NCBI RefSeq assembly: GCF_003610295.1
Contig: NZ_RAPV01000003.1
Coordinates: 62,001 to 126,000, forward strand
DNA from: Paraburkholderia sp. BL23I1N1
GTDB lineage: Bacteria; Pseudomonadota; Gammaproteobacteria; Burkholderiales; Burkholderiaceae
Length of the DNA stretch: 64,000 nt
Direction of reading: 5' to 3'
How positions within the stretch are numbered: position 1 is the first letter of the stretch; the number at the start of each line of letters is the position of its first letter. Positions 16,154 to 27,783 of this stretch are shown in pieces. A model generated the notes under the pieces. It made no database searches. It was not told where the DNA came from and saw nothing but the letters and a program-made list of their open reading frames with translations. Both the position numbers and the translations under genes were made by a program.

Positions 16154-18980
16154 GGGTCGGTTTGGAAAGCGGGTTAGGAGTTGAGTCGAGGTCGGGCAAA
16201 GCGTCCGCGCCTTCGTCTTCCAGTGCATCCGGGGCTTCGGGCGGCGTTTCCACCGGCAGCGTGAACCAGAAACGCGCGCCTTCGACGCGGCCGTCCGCGG
16301 ACAGGCGATTGAGCGCGCCGATTGTACCGCCGTGCGCTTCCACGATCGCGCGGCAGATCGCGAGGCCGAGGCCGATGCCCGGCTTGGCCGACTCCTTCTC
16401 GCCGCGCGTGAATTTCTCGAACACCCGCGCTTCCATGCCGGCCGGCAGACCCGGGCCGTTGTCGTCAATCGCCACGCGCACGAACGACTTGCCATCCGCA
16501 TCAAGACGTTGCGCGCCGATCGTCAACGGCGTATCCGGCGGTGTGTACTTGGCCGCGTTTTCAAACAGATTCGAGAAGAGCCGCTCCATCAGCACGGCGT
16601 CGAGGTGCAGCAGCGGCAAATCCGCGGGCAGCTTCACCTGCACCGGATGATTCGCCAGCACGCGTTTGCATGCCCGCAGTGCGGCGCCCACCGTTTCTTC
16701 GAGAAGTGTCCACTGCTGGTTCAGTTGCAGGCTTCCTGCCTGCAAGCGCGCCATGTCGAGCAGATTGGTGACGATGCCCGTCATGCGCAGCGCTTCTTCG
16801 TGGATCGCTTCGACCAGATCGTCGCCGGGTTGCGCACCGGGATGCGCCTCGCGCGATTGCGCGAGCATCGACGAGAAGCCGACGATCGTGGTCAACGGCG
16901 TACGCAGGTCGTGCGAGATCGCCGACAGCAGCGAATTGCGCAATCGCTCCGACTCCATGTTGACGAGCGCATCGCGCGCGATGTCGACGTAATGCACGCG
17001 CTCCAGCGCCAGTGCGATTTGCGCGGCGAAAGCGTCGAGCATGCGTTGTTGCTCGGGCACGTCCAGTTCGCGCTCGTCGCGCATCACGACCGCCAGCACG
17101 CCGCGTGTTCGCATCGGCGCCTTGAGCGGCAGGTACAGCGCAGCAGCGGCCGGCAGCGTATCGGTGCCGTGCCCGGCCGGCTTCTGCTGATCGTAGACCC
17201 ATTGACCGACGTCGATATCGAGCATCTCGCCTTCGAGCGTGATCGTCGCGTCGGGGTCTTCGATCTTCTGCTTCACCTGATCGACGCTGTCCGGCAACAG
17301 AATCGCGACGCGCGCGCCGAACACTTCGCTCACATGCCGGCTGCCGATGCCGACGATCTGCTCGGTGGTAAGCGCCGCCGCCAGTTCACGTGCCATCGCG
17401 TACATCGCGCCGGTGCGTTGCTCGCGGCGCCGCGCGACACTCGCCTCGCGGCGCAGGCTAGAGGTGAGATGGCTGATGACGAGCGAGGTCAGCAGCATGC
17501 CGAAGAAGGTCAGCAGGTACTGCGTATCAGACACCGACAACGACATGCGCGGCGGTACAAAAAAGAAATCGAACGCGGCCACGCTCAGGAACGACAGCAC
17601 GACACCCGGCCCACGCCCCAGTTTCACGGCCGTGAAGATCACGCCGAGCAGGTACAGCATGACGAGGTTGGTCAGATCGATATGATCGATCAGCTGGCTC
17701 GATAGCAGCGTAATAGCCGCGCAAATCGCCAGTGCGAAACCGTACGCACGCGGCGGCGAGCGGCGTTCGCGCGCCGCGCTCAGCGCCTCGCGCCACGCGT
17801 TGGCGGTGGTATTCAGCAAGCGGCGCTGCTCGCCGCCGTCGCGTTCCGACGACGCGCGAATCAGTGTGAGATCGAGATCGCCAGCGCGTTCGGCGATGCG
17901 CTCGCCGAGCGGCCGGCGCAGCCGGCGCTTGAAACCGGTGCGCGCCGAAGCGCCGGCCACCAGCTTGGAAACGTTGCGAGCCTGCGCATAGCCGATCAGC
18001 GCAGCGACCGCATTGGTGCCCGCAAGCGTCGCGGTTTCGGCGCCGAGTTCCGCGGCGAGCTTCAAGGCGTTCAGCGTGCGTTCGCGGCGTGCGTCGGGCA
18101 AGCGCTGCAACTCAGGCGTTTCGACGTAGACGGCGATCCAGTCCGCCTTCAGGCTGGCGGCGAGGCGTGCCGCCGCGCGCACCAGCATCGGCGCTTCCGG
18201 GCCAGGACCTACGCACACGAGCAAGCGCTCACGCGCCTGCCAGATTCGCTGGATCGAACGATCGGCGCGATATTCCCGCATCTGCGCATCGACACGGTCC
18301 GCGGTACGGCGCAACGCCAGCTCGCGCAACGCGATCAGATTGCCCTTGCGAAAGAAGTTGCGCACCGCGCGCTCGGCCTGCTGCGGCAAATACACCTTGC
18401 CATCACGCATCCGGTCGAGCAGTTCTTCAGCGGGCAGGTCGACCAGCGTGACTTCGTCGGCGCGATCGAACACGCGGTCGGGCACCGTCTCCCAAACACG
18501 AATGCCGGTGATCTGGCCGACCACGTCGTTCAGGCTTTCGAGGTGCTGGACGTTGACCGTGGTGTAGACGTCGATACCCGCGTCGAGCAGTTCGTAGACG
18601 TCTTGCCAGCGCTTCAGATGCCGCGCGCCCTGCACGTTCGAATGCGCGAGCTCGTCGACGAGAATCAGTTGCGGCTTGCGGGCGAGCGCGGCGTCGAGAT
18701 CGAACTCGCCGAGCTTGCGGCCGCGATACTCGATAACCGCGAGCGGCAGCACGTCGAGGCCTTCGAGCAGCGCGGCGGTTTCACTGCGGCCATGCGTTTC
18801 GGCGATGCCGACCACTACGTCCGCGCCTTCATCGGCACGGCGCCGCGCGGCCTGCAACATCGCGTAGGTCTTGCCGACGCCCGCCGACGCACCAAAGAAA
18901 ATCTTCAGCCTGCCCCGCTGACGCTTTTCTTCGTCGCGTTGCAGCTTGTCGAGCAGTTCGTCAGGATCGGGGCGGTTCAT
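16146..18980 (-). CDS. kdpD: KdpD sensor histidine kinase
   Basis: The 944-residue sensor has the full plan: an N-terminal KdpD domain with Walker A GASAGVGKT (30-38), a universal-stress-like domain (about 250-380), four transmembrane helices (about 412-505), a GAF-like region, the HisKA domain with His690 in AISHDLRTPLTT, and a C-terminal ATPase domain. It senses potassium limitation and ionic state and phosphorylates KdpE. The ATG at 18980 is preferred over a TTG two codons earlier; neither has a strong ribosome site. kdpC ends 137 bases upstream on the same strand. Confidence 0.95.
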   Translation of the reverse strand: MNRPDPDELLDKLQRDEEKRQRGRLKIFFGASAGVGKTYAMLQAARRRADEGADVVVGIAETHGRSETAALLEGLDVLPLAVIEYRGRKLGEFDLDAALARKPQLILVDELAHSNVQGARHLKRWQDVYELLDAGIDVYTTVNVQHLESLNDVVGQITGIRVWETVPDRVFDRADEVTLVDLPAEELLDRMRDGKVYLPQQAERAVRNFFRKGNLIALRELALRRTADRVDAQMREYRADRSIQRIWQARERLLVCVGPGPEAPMLVRAAARLAASLKADWIAVYVETPELQRLPDARRERTLNALKLAAELGAETATLAGTNAVAALIGYAQARNVSKLVAGASARTGFKRRLRRPLGERIAERAGDLDLTLIRASSERDGGEQRRLLNTTANAWREALSAARERRSPPRAYGFALAICAAITLLSSQLIDHIDLTNLVMLYLLGVIFTAVKLGRGPGVVLSFLSVAAFDFFFVPPRMSLSVSDTQYLLTFFGMLLTSLVISHLTSSLRREASVARRREQRTGAMYAMARELAAALTTEQIVGIGSRHVSEVFGARVAILLPDSVDQVKQKIEDPDATITLEGEMLDIDVGQWVYDQQKPAGHGTDTLPAAAALYLPLKAPMRTRGVLAVVMRDERELDVPEQQRMLDAFAAQIALALERVHYVDIARDALVNMESERLRNSLLSAISHDLRTPLTTIVGFSSMLAQSREAHPGAQPGDDLVEAIHEEALRMTGIVTNLLDMARLQAGSLQLNQQWTLLEETVGAALRACKRVLANHPVQVKLPADLPLLHLDAVLMERLFSNLFENAAKYTPPDTPLTIGAQRLDADGKSFVRVAIDDNGPGLPAGMEARVFEKFTRGEKESAKPGIGLGLAICRAIVEAHGGTIGALNRLSADGRVEGARFWFTLPVETPPEAPDALEDEGADALPDLDSTPNPLSKPTHE

Positions 18981-19117
18981 GCTCAATGGTTTTCATAGTA
19001 AGGCGAGCGATAGTGCATGCATGGTGGCACGGCAGCGGTCAGCCCGCAAATAGCGAAGGCGGCACCGCATGGACGCCGCCTCCGCGAACCACAGTCATCA
19101 ATGGCACTTAGCGGCGT

Positions 19118-19696
19118 TCAACCGCGCTTCATCTCATCCAGCGCCAGATTCAGTTGCAGCACATTCACGCGCCGCTCGCCGAGAATGCCGAACTGGCGGC
19201 CGCTCGTATAACGATCGACCAGCGCCTGCACATCGTTCGTGGCGAGCTTACGCGCCTTAGCGACGCGTTCGATTTGATAAGCAGCCGCCGCCGGGCTGAT
19301 CTCGGGATCGAGACCGCTGCCCGAGGACGTCACCAGATCGACCGGCACCGGCTGGGACATATCCGTGCCTGCGGCCTTCAACGCGTCGATGCGGCCTTTG
19401 ATTTCGTCGGTCAGCGCCGGGTTGGTCGGGCCGAGGTTCGAACCGCCCGAGTTGGTCGCGTTATACGGCATCGGGCTGGTGGCCGACAGACGGCCCCAGA
19501 AGTACTGCGGCGCATCGAACTGCTGGCCGATCAGCTTCGAGCCGACCACCTTGCCGTCCTGCTCGAGCATGCTGCCGTTGGCCTGGTGGTTGAAGACCGC
19601 CTGACCGACCGCGGTCATCACAGCGGGATAAGCCAGTCCAGTGACGGCGGTCAATACCGCGAAGATCACAATCAGCGGACGGAACAGATTTTTCAT
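19118..19696 (-). CDS. kdpC: Potassium-transporting ATPase subunit KdpC
   Basis: The 192-residue subunit has one N-terminal transmembrane helix ([20 protein letters not shown]) and a periplasmic domain with [33 protein letters not shown] and [16 protein letters not shown]. The latter two are KdpC signatures. It stabilises the KdpFABC complex and raises its potassium affinity. AGGAG lies upstream of the ATG at 19696, and kdpB ends 30 bases before. Confidence 0.95.
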   Translation of the reverse strand: MKNLFRPLIVIFAVLTAVTGLAYPAVMTAVGQAVFNHQANGSMLEQDGKVVGSKLIGQQFDAPQYFWGRLSATSPMPYNATNSGGSNLGPTNPALTDEIKGRIDALKAAGTDMSQPVPVDLVTSSGSGLDPEISPAAAAYQIERVAKARKLATNDVQALVDRYTSGRQFGILGERRVNVLQLNLALDEMKRG

Positions 19697-19726
19697 GATG
19701 GGTAACTCCTCTTAAGCTGCCGCTTC

Positions 19727-21811
<2,085 letters not shown>

Positions 21812-21880
21812 TGAATCCTCGAATTTCCCGTTTGCGCGTGTTCGCTCGTTGGTCGCTCGTGTCTTTTCAATGGGCACGCC

Positions 21881-23686
21881 TCAGTGGGCGCCCATCATCA
21901 TCAGATGTTCGACACCAGGCCCGAGCGCGAGCGCGGGCACATAAGTCAGCGCACCGACCAGCAGCACCGTGCCGAGCAGCAGCACGACGAACAGCGGGCC
22001 ATGAGTCGGCAGCGTGCCGCCGGTCACGCCAATGCGTTTTTTCGCGGCGAGCGAACCGGCAATCGCCAGCACCGGAATGATCGTGCCGAAGCGGCCGAAC
22101 CACATCGCGATGGCGGTGAGCCAGTTGTAGAACGGTGTACCGACCGTCAGGCCAGCGAAGGCGCTACCGTTGTTATTGGCGGCCGAGCTGAACGCGTAGA
22201 GAATTTCAGAGAAGCCGTGCGCGCCCGGGTTGGCGATCCCTGCCTTGCCGGCATCGGTCAGCACCGCGATCGACGTGCCCACCAGCACCAGCAGCGGCGT
22301 GAGCAGCACCACGATCGACACCATCTTCATCTCGTACGCTTCAATCTTCTTGCCGACGTATTCAGGCGTGCGGCCGATCATCAGGCCTGCCACGAACACC
22401 GCCAGCAGGGCGAACACGAGCATGCCGTACATACCGGAACCCACGCCGCCGAAGATCACTTCGCCGAGTTGCATCAGCAGCATCGGATAGAGGCCGCCGA
22501 TCGGCGTCAGCGAGTCATGCGTATTCGCTACCGCGCCACACGAAGCCGCCGTGGTCGCCACCGTGAAGATGCCCGACTGCGCGATACCGAAGCGCGTTTC
22601 CTTGCCTTCCGCATTACCGCCCGACTGCAACGCATTCGCCGATTGATCGACGTGCAACGCGGCGATCGCCGGATTTCCGCCCTGCTCCGCGCTGATCTCG
22701 CCGAACACGCACACAGAGAACGCAATCGTCATCGCGGCGAGGACAGCAACGCCCTGCTTGCGGTCGCCGATCATGCGGCCGAAAACAAGCGCCAAGGCTG
22801 CAGGAATGATCAGGATCGAGAAGATCTGCAGGAAGTTCGAGAACGGTGTCGGGTTTTCATACGGATGCGCCGAGTTGCCGTTAAAGAAGCCGCCACCGTT
22901 GGTGCCGAGCATCTTGATCGCTTCCTGCGAGGCGACCGGGCCCATCGCGATGGTCTGTGTCTTCACCGGCGTATCGACGGTGACGGCATTGCCCTTCGCA
23001 TCTTTCACGGGGTTGCCTTGCGCGTCGAGCTTCGGTGCGGCATAGGTCGTGCTTTGCAGCGTCGGCACGTCCTGATAGGCCTTGAAGTTCTGGATCACGC
23101 CCTGGCTCATCAGGATCGCGGCGATGATCGCGGCCATCGGCAGCAATACGTAAAGCGTCACACGCGTGAGATCGACCCAGAAATTGCCGATGGTTTGCGC
23201 GGTATGACGCGCGAAGCCGCGAATCAGCGCGATCACCACCACGATGCCGGTGGCGGCCGAGAAGAAGTTCTGGACGGTGAACCCAAGCATCTGCGTCAGA
23301 TAGCCAACGGTCTGCTCAGGCGTGTAATCCTGCCAGTTCGTATTGGTCACGAAACTGACCGCGATATTGAACGCGCCATCGACTGTCATCGGGCCGAACT
23401 GCTGCGGATTGCCCGGCAGCCAGCCTTGCACGCGCAACAACACGTAAAGGAATACCGCGCCGAGCGCGTTGAACGCGATCGTGGCGATGGCGTAGTGCTT
23501 CCAGCCCATTTCCGTCGACGGATCGACACCCGCGATGCGATACAGCAGACGCTCGATCGGACCGCCGAAACGGACCACGCGCGAACTGCCGTCCATCACG
23601 TTGCTTAGATAGCGGGACATCGGCACCGCGGCTGCCAGCAGCACGACGATGAAAAGGCCCGCTTGCAGGACATTGTTCGAGTTCAT
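21881..23686 (-). CDS. kdpA: Potassium-transporting ATPase subunit KdpA, channel subunit
   Basis: The 601-residue protein has about ten transmembrane helices and four pore-loop selectivity segments, recognisable as SFVTNTNWQDYTPEQ, GTNGGGFFNGNSAHPYENP, and later NTHDSLTPIGG and AANNNGSAFAG regions. It is the superfamily-of-K-transporters channel that selects potassium. Its ATG overlaps the kdpF stop (ATGA). The length is normal, with no visible defects. Confidence 0.96.
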   Translation of the reverse strand: MNSNNVLQAGLFIVVLLAAAVPMSRYLSNVMDGSSRVVRFGGPIERLLYRIAGVDPSTEMGWKHYAIATIAFNALGAVFLYVLLRVQGWLPGNPQQFGPMTVDGAFNIAVSFVTNTNWQDYTPEQTVGYLTQMLGFTVQNFFSAATGIVVVIALIRGFARHTAQTIGNFWVDLTRVTLYVLLPMAAIIAAILMSQGVIQNFKAYQDVPTLQSTTYAAPKLDAQGNPVKDAKGNAVTVDTPVKTQTIAMGPVASQEAIKMLGTNGGGFFNGNSAHPYENPTPFSNFLQIFSILIIPAALALVFGRMIGDRKQGVAVLAAMTIAFSVCVFGEISAEQGGNPAIAALHVDQSANALQSGGNAEGKETRFGIAQSGIFTVATTAASCGAVANTHDSLTPIGGLYPMLLMQLGEVIFGGVGSGMYGMLVFALLAVFVAGLMIGRTPEYVGKKIEAYEMKMVSIVVLLTPLLVLVGTSIAVLTDAGKAGIANPGAHGFSEILYAFSSAANNNGSAFAGLTVGTPFYNWLTAIAMWFGRFGTIIPVLAIAGSLAAKKRIGVTGGTLPTHGPLFVVLLLGTVLLVGALTYVPALALGPGVEHLMMMGAH

Positions 23687-23775
23687 TCAATGTCCTCCGC
23701 GCGCAACAGCGCATAGACCAGGTAGACAAACAGCAGCGCGGTGGCGGCGCCCGACAACCAGAGAATCCAGTTCAT
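23683..23775 (-). CDS. kdpF: KdpF, small stabilising subunit
   Basis: A 30-residue single-helix protein (MNWILWLSGAATALLFVYLV followed by a charged end, YALLRAEDIE). KdpF sits between KdpA and KdpB in the complex and stabilises it in lipid. It is preceded by GGGAG, overlaps the kdpA start by four bases, and its own ATG overlaps the stop of the upstream 37-codon reading frame. Size and position match the family exactly. Confidence 0.9.
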   Translation of the reverse strand: MNWILWLSGAATALLFVYLVYALLRAEDIE

Positions 23776-23885
23776 GAGCGCGCTCCCTGGCCACGACGGA
23801 ACTGCATCAGCTTTTCGCAGCCGCCAATCAATGCAAAGGTCAGCGCGAAAAACAGCACCAGCCCCCCGACATACAGCACATCCAT
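23772..23885 (-). CDS. Small single-pass membrane protein upstream of kdpF
   Basis: This 37-residue reading frame begins at an ATG with GGAGA about six bases upstream and ends on a TGA that overlaps the kdpF ATG. It encodes a short N-terminus, one hydrophobic helix (YVGGLVLFFALTFALIGGC, residues 5-23) and a basic tail (EKLMQFRRGQGARS). The good ribosome site, the four-base overlap and the hydrophobic helix argue that it is translated. It is the first gene of the kdp transcript. The function is unknown; it could be an extra accessory peptide of the Kdp complex. Confidence 0.72.
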   Translation of the reverse strand: MDVLYVGGLVLFFALTFALIGGCEKLMQFRRGQGARS

Positions 23886-23922
23886 TTTTGTTCTCCATAC
23901 ACGGACTTTGGATAGGTGGAAC

Positions 23923-23980
23923 GTTATGCCGAAGCGCGTAAAGGGCTGGTCAAAGATTCGAGACGGGGTGTAAAAATCGC
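23923..23980 (-). promoter_or_regulatory. kdp promoter with KdpE-like operator
   Basis: On the minus strand, TTTTTACACCCCGTC (within 23980-23961) closely resembles the TTTACACCCCGCC core of the known E. coli KdpE site. Seven bases downstream is TTGACC (23953-23948) as -35, then an 18-base spacer and GCATAA (23929-23924) as -10. The first reading frame begins at 23885. The order operator, -35, -10 fits activation by phosphorylated KdpE. Confidence 0.65.
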
Positions 23981-23990
23981 GTAAACGGAA

Positions 23991-24022
23991 AAGGCCGTTC
24001 CATCGTGAGATGGAACGGCCTT
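23991..24022 (-). terminator. Rho-independent terminator of the quinone oxidoreductase gene
   Basis: A perfect 14-bp stem (23991-24004 with 24009-24022) and a 4-base loop lie 22 bases after the qor stop. On the minus strand the stem ends in CCTT and runs into TTCC, giving a short U tract. It insulates the kdp control region from transcription through qor. Confidence 0.82.
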
Positions 24023-24043
24023 GTGCCGATAAGGTATGGCGCT

Positions 24044-25018
24044 TTACGGCAGCAGAATCGTCGAACCCGTGGTGCGCCGGCCTTCGAGATCGGCGTGAGC
24101 TTTACCCGCGTTCGCCAATGCGTAGCGCTGATTGATGCTCGCCTTCACCTTGCCCGATACCAGCATATCGAACAGCTCCGCGGACATCGCCTCGTAGTCG
24201 CTGCGTTTGGCGATATAGGTAAAGAGCGTGGGGCGCGTAAAAAACAGCGAACCGCGTCCGGCGAATTCCGACGAATCGATCGGCGGCAACGGTCCCGATG
24301 CATTGCCGAAGCTCACGAACAGGCCGAGCGGCGCGAGGCAATCGAGCGAACCCGTAAACGTGTCTTTACCGATCGAGTCGTACACCACCGGCACACCCGC
24401 GCCATTGGTGATCTCGCGTACGCGCTTCGTGAAGTTTTCGCGCGTATAGACAATCGCGTGATCGCAGCCATGCGCTTTGGCGATCGCGGCTTTCTCGTCG
24501 GTGCTGACCGTGCCGATCACCGTTGCACCGAGCGCCTTCGCCCACTGGCAAACCAGCAAGCCGACGCCACCCGCCGCGGCCTGGATCAGGATCGTGTCGC
24601 CCGCTTTCACCGGATACGTGCGCCGCAGCAGATATTGTGCGGTCAGCCCTTGCAGCATCACGGAGGCCGCCTGCTCGTCGGTCAACGCGTCCGGCACCTT
24701 GACGACCTGCGCGGCCGGCAAGACACGCTCCTGGATGTATGCGCCAGGCGGTCGCGCCACGTACGCCACGCGATCGCCCGCCTTGAGTGCGGTGACGCCC
24801 GCGCCGACCGCGGTGACTTCACCCGCCGCTTCCATCCCGAGGCCGCCCGGCAGCGGCAGTGGGTACGAGCCCGTGCGGAAATACACGTCGATATAGTTCA
24901 GGCCGACCGCCGTCTGCTTGATGCGGATCTCGCCCGCACCCGGTTCGCCTACGTCCACGTCGACCCATTTCATCACCTCCGGGCCACCGGTTTTATCGAA
25001 TCGGATTGCTTTGACCAT
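24044..25018 (-). CDS. qorA: NADPH:quinone oxidoreductase, zeta-crystallin type
   Basis: A 324-residue medium-chain dehydrogenase/reductase without catalytic zinc. It has the QOR signature region around LNYIDVYFRTGSYPLPLP, GMEAAGEVTAVG, and the cofactor loop AAAGGVGLLVCQWAKALGA. The C-terminal segment GKVKASINQRYALANAGKAH is typical of QOR1. Members reduce quinones with NADPH in the cytoplasm. Two ATG codons are adjacent; the second (25018) has better spacing from GGGAG. It is followed by a strong terminator. Confidence 0.9.
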   Translation of the reverse strand: MVKAIRFDKTGGPEVMKWVDVDVGEPGAGEIRIKQTAVGLNYIDVYFRTGSYPLPLPGGLGMEAAGEVTAVGAGVTALKAGDRVAYVARPPGAYIQERVLPAAQVVKVPDALTDEQAASVMLQGLTAQYLLRRTYPVKAGDTILIQAAAGGVGLLVCQWAKALGATVIGTVSTDEKAAIAKAHGCDHAIVYTRENFTKRVREITNGAGVPVVYDSIGKDTFTGSLDCLAPLGLFVSFGNASGPLPPIDSSEFAGRGSLFFTRPTLFTYIAKRSDYEAMSAELFDMLVSGKVKASINQRYALANAGKAHADLEGRRTTGSTILLP

Positions 25019-25082
25019 CATGTCTCCCTGGTTCGTGGTTTCGTTGTGGTTCCGTTCGGTCGTGAAGCACCGGTGCGCTGAC

Positions 25083-25472
25083 CTAGACCTGTTGCGTGAG
25101 CCGCAACGTCAGCACGTCGAGAATCATTCGCGCGGTCGAAATGTTGGTGGCGCACGGAATGTTGTGAACGTCGCAGGCACGCACCAGCGCGTTGATATCC
25201 GGCTCGTGCGGCTGCGGCGTCATCGGGTCGCGCAGGAAAATCACCATGTCCACCCGCCCTTCCGCGAGTTGCGCACCGATCTGCAGATCGCCGCCATGCG
25301 GGCCGGACAGCATGCGTTCGACCGTGAGGCCATGCGTGTCGCCGATGCGCGTGCCGGTCGTGCCGGTCGCGACGATCTCGCAGCGCCTGAGCGTATCGAC
25401 GTATTCGCCGGCCAGTTTGACGATGTCGTCTTTCTTGTGATCGTGCGCGATCAGCGCAATGCGGGTGCTCAT
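25083..25472 (-). CDS. mgsA: Methylglyoxal synthase
   Basis: This 129-residue enzyme converts dihydroxyacetone phosphate to methylglyoxal and phosphate, a bypass of lower glycolysis. It shows the [12 protein letters not shown] start, [22 protein letters not shown] with catalytic Asp62, and [26 protein letters not shown] precedes the ATG at 25472. It lies 64 bases upstream of qorA on the same strand and 86 bases downstream of an SDR gene. A quinone oxidoreductase next to methylglyoxal synthase may reflect carbonyl stress, which is inference. Confidence 0.94.
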   Translation of the reverse strand: MSTRIALIAHDHKKDDIVKLAGEYVDTLRRCEIVATGTTGTRIGDTHGLTVERMLSGPHGGDLQIGAQLAEGRVDMVIFLRDPMTPQPHEPDINALVRACDVHNIPCATNISTARMILDVLTLRLTQQV

Positions 25473-25558
25473 GACGTAAAACTCCTGAAACCGTTGTGAA
25501 TGTCGTTGTTGTAGTGAGGGTGACGCCGGTGCTTCGAAACGTGCGCGTTCGTGCCCGT

Positions 25559-26341
25559 TCAGAACGTGCCGGGATATGCGCCGCCGTCGACCAGCCAGTT
25601 CTGACCGGTGATGTAGCCGGCATGCACGCTGCACAGGAACGCGCAGGCGCGGCCGAATTCATCGCGATTGCCGAAACGGCCGGCGGGGATCGTTTTCATG
25701 CGCTGCTTGCGCGCGTCGTCGATGGAAATGTTTTGCGCCTTGGCTTGCGCCGTGAACGTGGTGGCGATGCGGTCGGTGTCGAACAGGCCCGGCAGGAGGT
25801 TGTTGATCGTCACACCGGCGGCGGCCACCTTGCTGCGCGCCAGTCCCGCCACGAAGCCGGTCAGCCCCGAGCGCGCACCGTTAGAGAGGCCGAGCACGTC
25901 GATCGGCGCCTTCACCGCCGAACTCGTGATGTTGACGATGCGCCCATAGCCGCGCTCGCTCATCCCGTCGATGGTCGCGCGGATCAACTCGATCGGCGTG
26001 AGCATGTTGTTCTCCAGCGCGCGGATCCAGTCTTCCTGCGTGAAATTGCGAAAGTCACCCGGCGGCGGACCGCCCGCGTTGTTGACCAGAATGTCGGGTT
26101 GCGGACAGGCGGCGAGCGCTGCGGCGCGCCCTTCGGGCGTGGTAATGTCGCACGCCACCGTTTTCACGTCGACGCCGTATTGCTTGCGGATCTCGGCGGC
26201 GGTCGCCTCCAGCGTCTCGGCCGTGCGCGCGACGATCGTGAGGTTGACGCCTTCGGCCGCCAGCGCTTCCGCGCAGCCGCGCCCCAAGCCCTTGCTGGCC
26301 GCGCAAACCAGCGCGGTGCGTCCTGCGATTCCCATGTCCAT
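25559..26341 (-). CDS. Atypical SDR family oxidoreductase lacking the Tyr-x-x-x-Lys motif
   Basis: The 260-residue protein has an SDR fold with NNAG at 87-90 and the ITSSAV serine region at 138-143. Ser-Asn-Gly-Ala-Arg (153-157) stands where Tyr-x-x-x-Lys is expected, and the N-terminal glycine motif is AASKGLG. The same substitutions are known in a BKR-like SDR subgroup that often carries LSNxARxGLTG, so this is probably a family trait and not damage. Catalysis by the normal SDR mechanism is doubtful. AGGAG lies before the ATG at 26341. Confidence 0.85.
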   Translation of the reverse strand: MDMGIAGRTALVCAASKGLGRGCAEALAAEGVNLTIVARTAETLEATAAEIRKQYGVDVKTVACDITTPEGRAAALAACPQPDILVNNAGGPPPGDFRNFTQEDWIRALENNMLTPIELIRATIDGMSERGYGRIVNITSSAVKAPIDVLGLSNGARSGLTGFVAGLARSKVAAAGVTINNLLPGLFDTDRIATTFTAQAKAQNISIDDARKQRMKTIPAGRFGNRDEFGRACAFLCSVHAGYITGQNWLVDGGAYPGTF

Positions 26342-26576
26342 GTACGTCTCCTCTCAGGTAGTCGTGGCGCGGCGGTGGTCCCGCGGTTGCCCAATCGTTG
26401 CAAAGTTTCCCCCGATTCTAGAAGAATCGGTGCCGGACTGCGCCAGGCCACTGCAATCTCCGGTATCTTCCGGCGCCACTCTTTCGGTAAACTTGCGTCG
26501 TGGCGCTTCCGCCGGCCGGTTTCAGGCCATGCGGCACGCCGAACCGATCCCTCTAGCCGCCGCTTGCGCCCCCGCC

Positions 26577-27227
26577 ATGACCCAGGACAGCCGTTTTCCC
26601 AATCTTTTCATCCTTGATCACCCGCTGATCCAGCACAAGCTGTCACATATGCGCGACCGGGACACCTCGACCCGCACGTTCCGTGAACTGCTGCGCGAGA
26701 TCACGCTGCTGATGGGCTATGAGATCACCCGCAACCTGCCGATGACCACGCGCCGCATCACCACGCCGCTGGTCGACATCGACGCGCCGGTGATCGCCGG
26801 CAAGAAACTGGCGATCGTGCCGGTGCTGCGTGCCGGTATCGGCATGTCGGACGGCCTGCTGGAACTGGTGCCGTCGGCGCGCGTCGGCCACATCGGTGTG
26901 TATCGCGCCGAGGACCACCGCCCGGTCGAGTACCTGGTCCGCCTGCCGGATCTGGAAGACCGCGTGTTCATTCTGTGCGATCCGATGGTCGCGACCGGTT
27001 ACTCGGCCGTGCACGCGGTCGACGTGCTCAAGCGCCGCAACGTGACCGGCGAGAACATCCTGTTCCTCGCGCTGGTGGCCGCTCCGGAAGGCGTGCAGGT
27101 GTTCCAGGACGCGCATCCGGACGTCAAACTGTACGTGGCATCGCTCGATTCGCACCTGAACGAGCATGCCTACATCGTGCCGGGGCTCGGCGACGCCGGC
27201 GACCGCCTGTTCGGCACGAAAAACTGA
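26577..27227 (+). CDS. upp: Uracil phosphoribosyltransferase
   Basis: The 216-residue enzyme makes UMP from uracil and PRPP in pyrimidine salvage. It shows [25 protein letters not shown] at the start, the PRPP loop [18 protein letters not shown], and the C-terminal uracil-binding [17 protein letters not shown]. The frame is open far upstream, antisense to the SDR gene, so the ATG at 26577 is chosen because it gives the usual length; no strong ribosome site is seen. About 235 bases separate it from the divergent SDR gene. Confidence 0.95.
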   Translation: MTQDSRFPNLFILDHPLIQHKLSHMRDRDTSTRTFRELLREITLLMGYEITRNLPMTTRRITTPLVDIDAPVIAGKKLAIVPVLRAGIGMSDGLLELVPSARVGHIGVYRAEDHRPVEYLVRLPDLEDRVFILCDPMVATGYSAVHAVDVLKRRNVTGENILFLALVAAPEGVQVFQDAHPDVKLYVASLDSHLNEHAYIVPGLGDAGDRLFGTKN

Positions 27228-27290
27228 TAGCGGACTGAGGAAAACAGCGGGGCGGCGCGCGCAAAACGCCGCTGCCGCTCGATTTCCGCG

Positions 27291-27713
27291 CTACGCAGGC
27301 ACGATCGACAACTCAAGCCGTTTGCCGAGCGCCGCAAGCGCGGACGCGATCGTGTCGATCTTCGTTGCGTGACTGAGGTCGATCACTCGCTGGATATCCT
27401 GCGCACGCGTATGGAGACGCCTCGCCAATTCGGCAGGTGACACCTTTTGTGCCAGCATTTCATTGAGCAGCAGCACTTTCGCGGCCAGGCTGGCCGGCAG
27501 CTCGATCAGTTCTTCGCCGCGCCGTGCTTTTGATGGCAACGGAACCGGACGCTTGTCTTCGAAGTAAAAGTCCATCGCCGTTGCCAATGCGTCAGCGGCC
27601 ATTTCGCGTGCTTCTTCGAGCGTGTCGCCGCAGGTCAACGCCTCCGGGATATCGCGAAAGGAGACGGTAAAGCCGGCTTCGTCTGGTTCGATGCGGGCGG
27701 GATAGCGAAACAT
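27291..27713 (-). CDS. hicB: HicB-type antitoxin with C-terminal helix-turn-helix
   Basis: The 140-residue protein starts with the partially degraded RNase-H-like HicB fold (YPARIEPDEAGFTVSFRDIPEALTCGDTLEEA). It ends in a Cro/XRE-like DNA-binding domain (VSPAELARRLHTRAQDIQRVID). HicB neutralises HicA and represses the operon. It is the second gene, 70 bases after hicA, in the hicA-hicB order. A palindrome over the hicA promoter is the likely operator. Confidence 0.88.
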   Translation of the reverse strand: MFRYPARIEPDEAGFTVSFRDIPEALTCGDTLEEAREMAADALATAMDFYFEDKRPVPLPSKARRGEELIELPASLAAKVLLLNEMLAQKVSPAELARRLHTRAQDIQRVIDLSHATKIDTIASALAALGKRLELSIVPA

Positions 27714-27783
27714 AGGTAACTCTCCATGGTCCCTTGACAGGGAAAAACTCGGGCGATGGTGAAGCCCCTTGCGGGGCCAGCCT

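Noticed and set aside
27228..27290. Terminator between upp and hicB
   Set aside because: A GCGGCG/CGCCGC stem exists but has a loose loop and no T tract on either strand.
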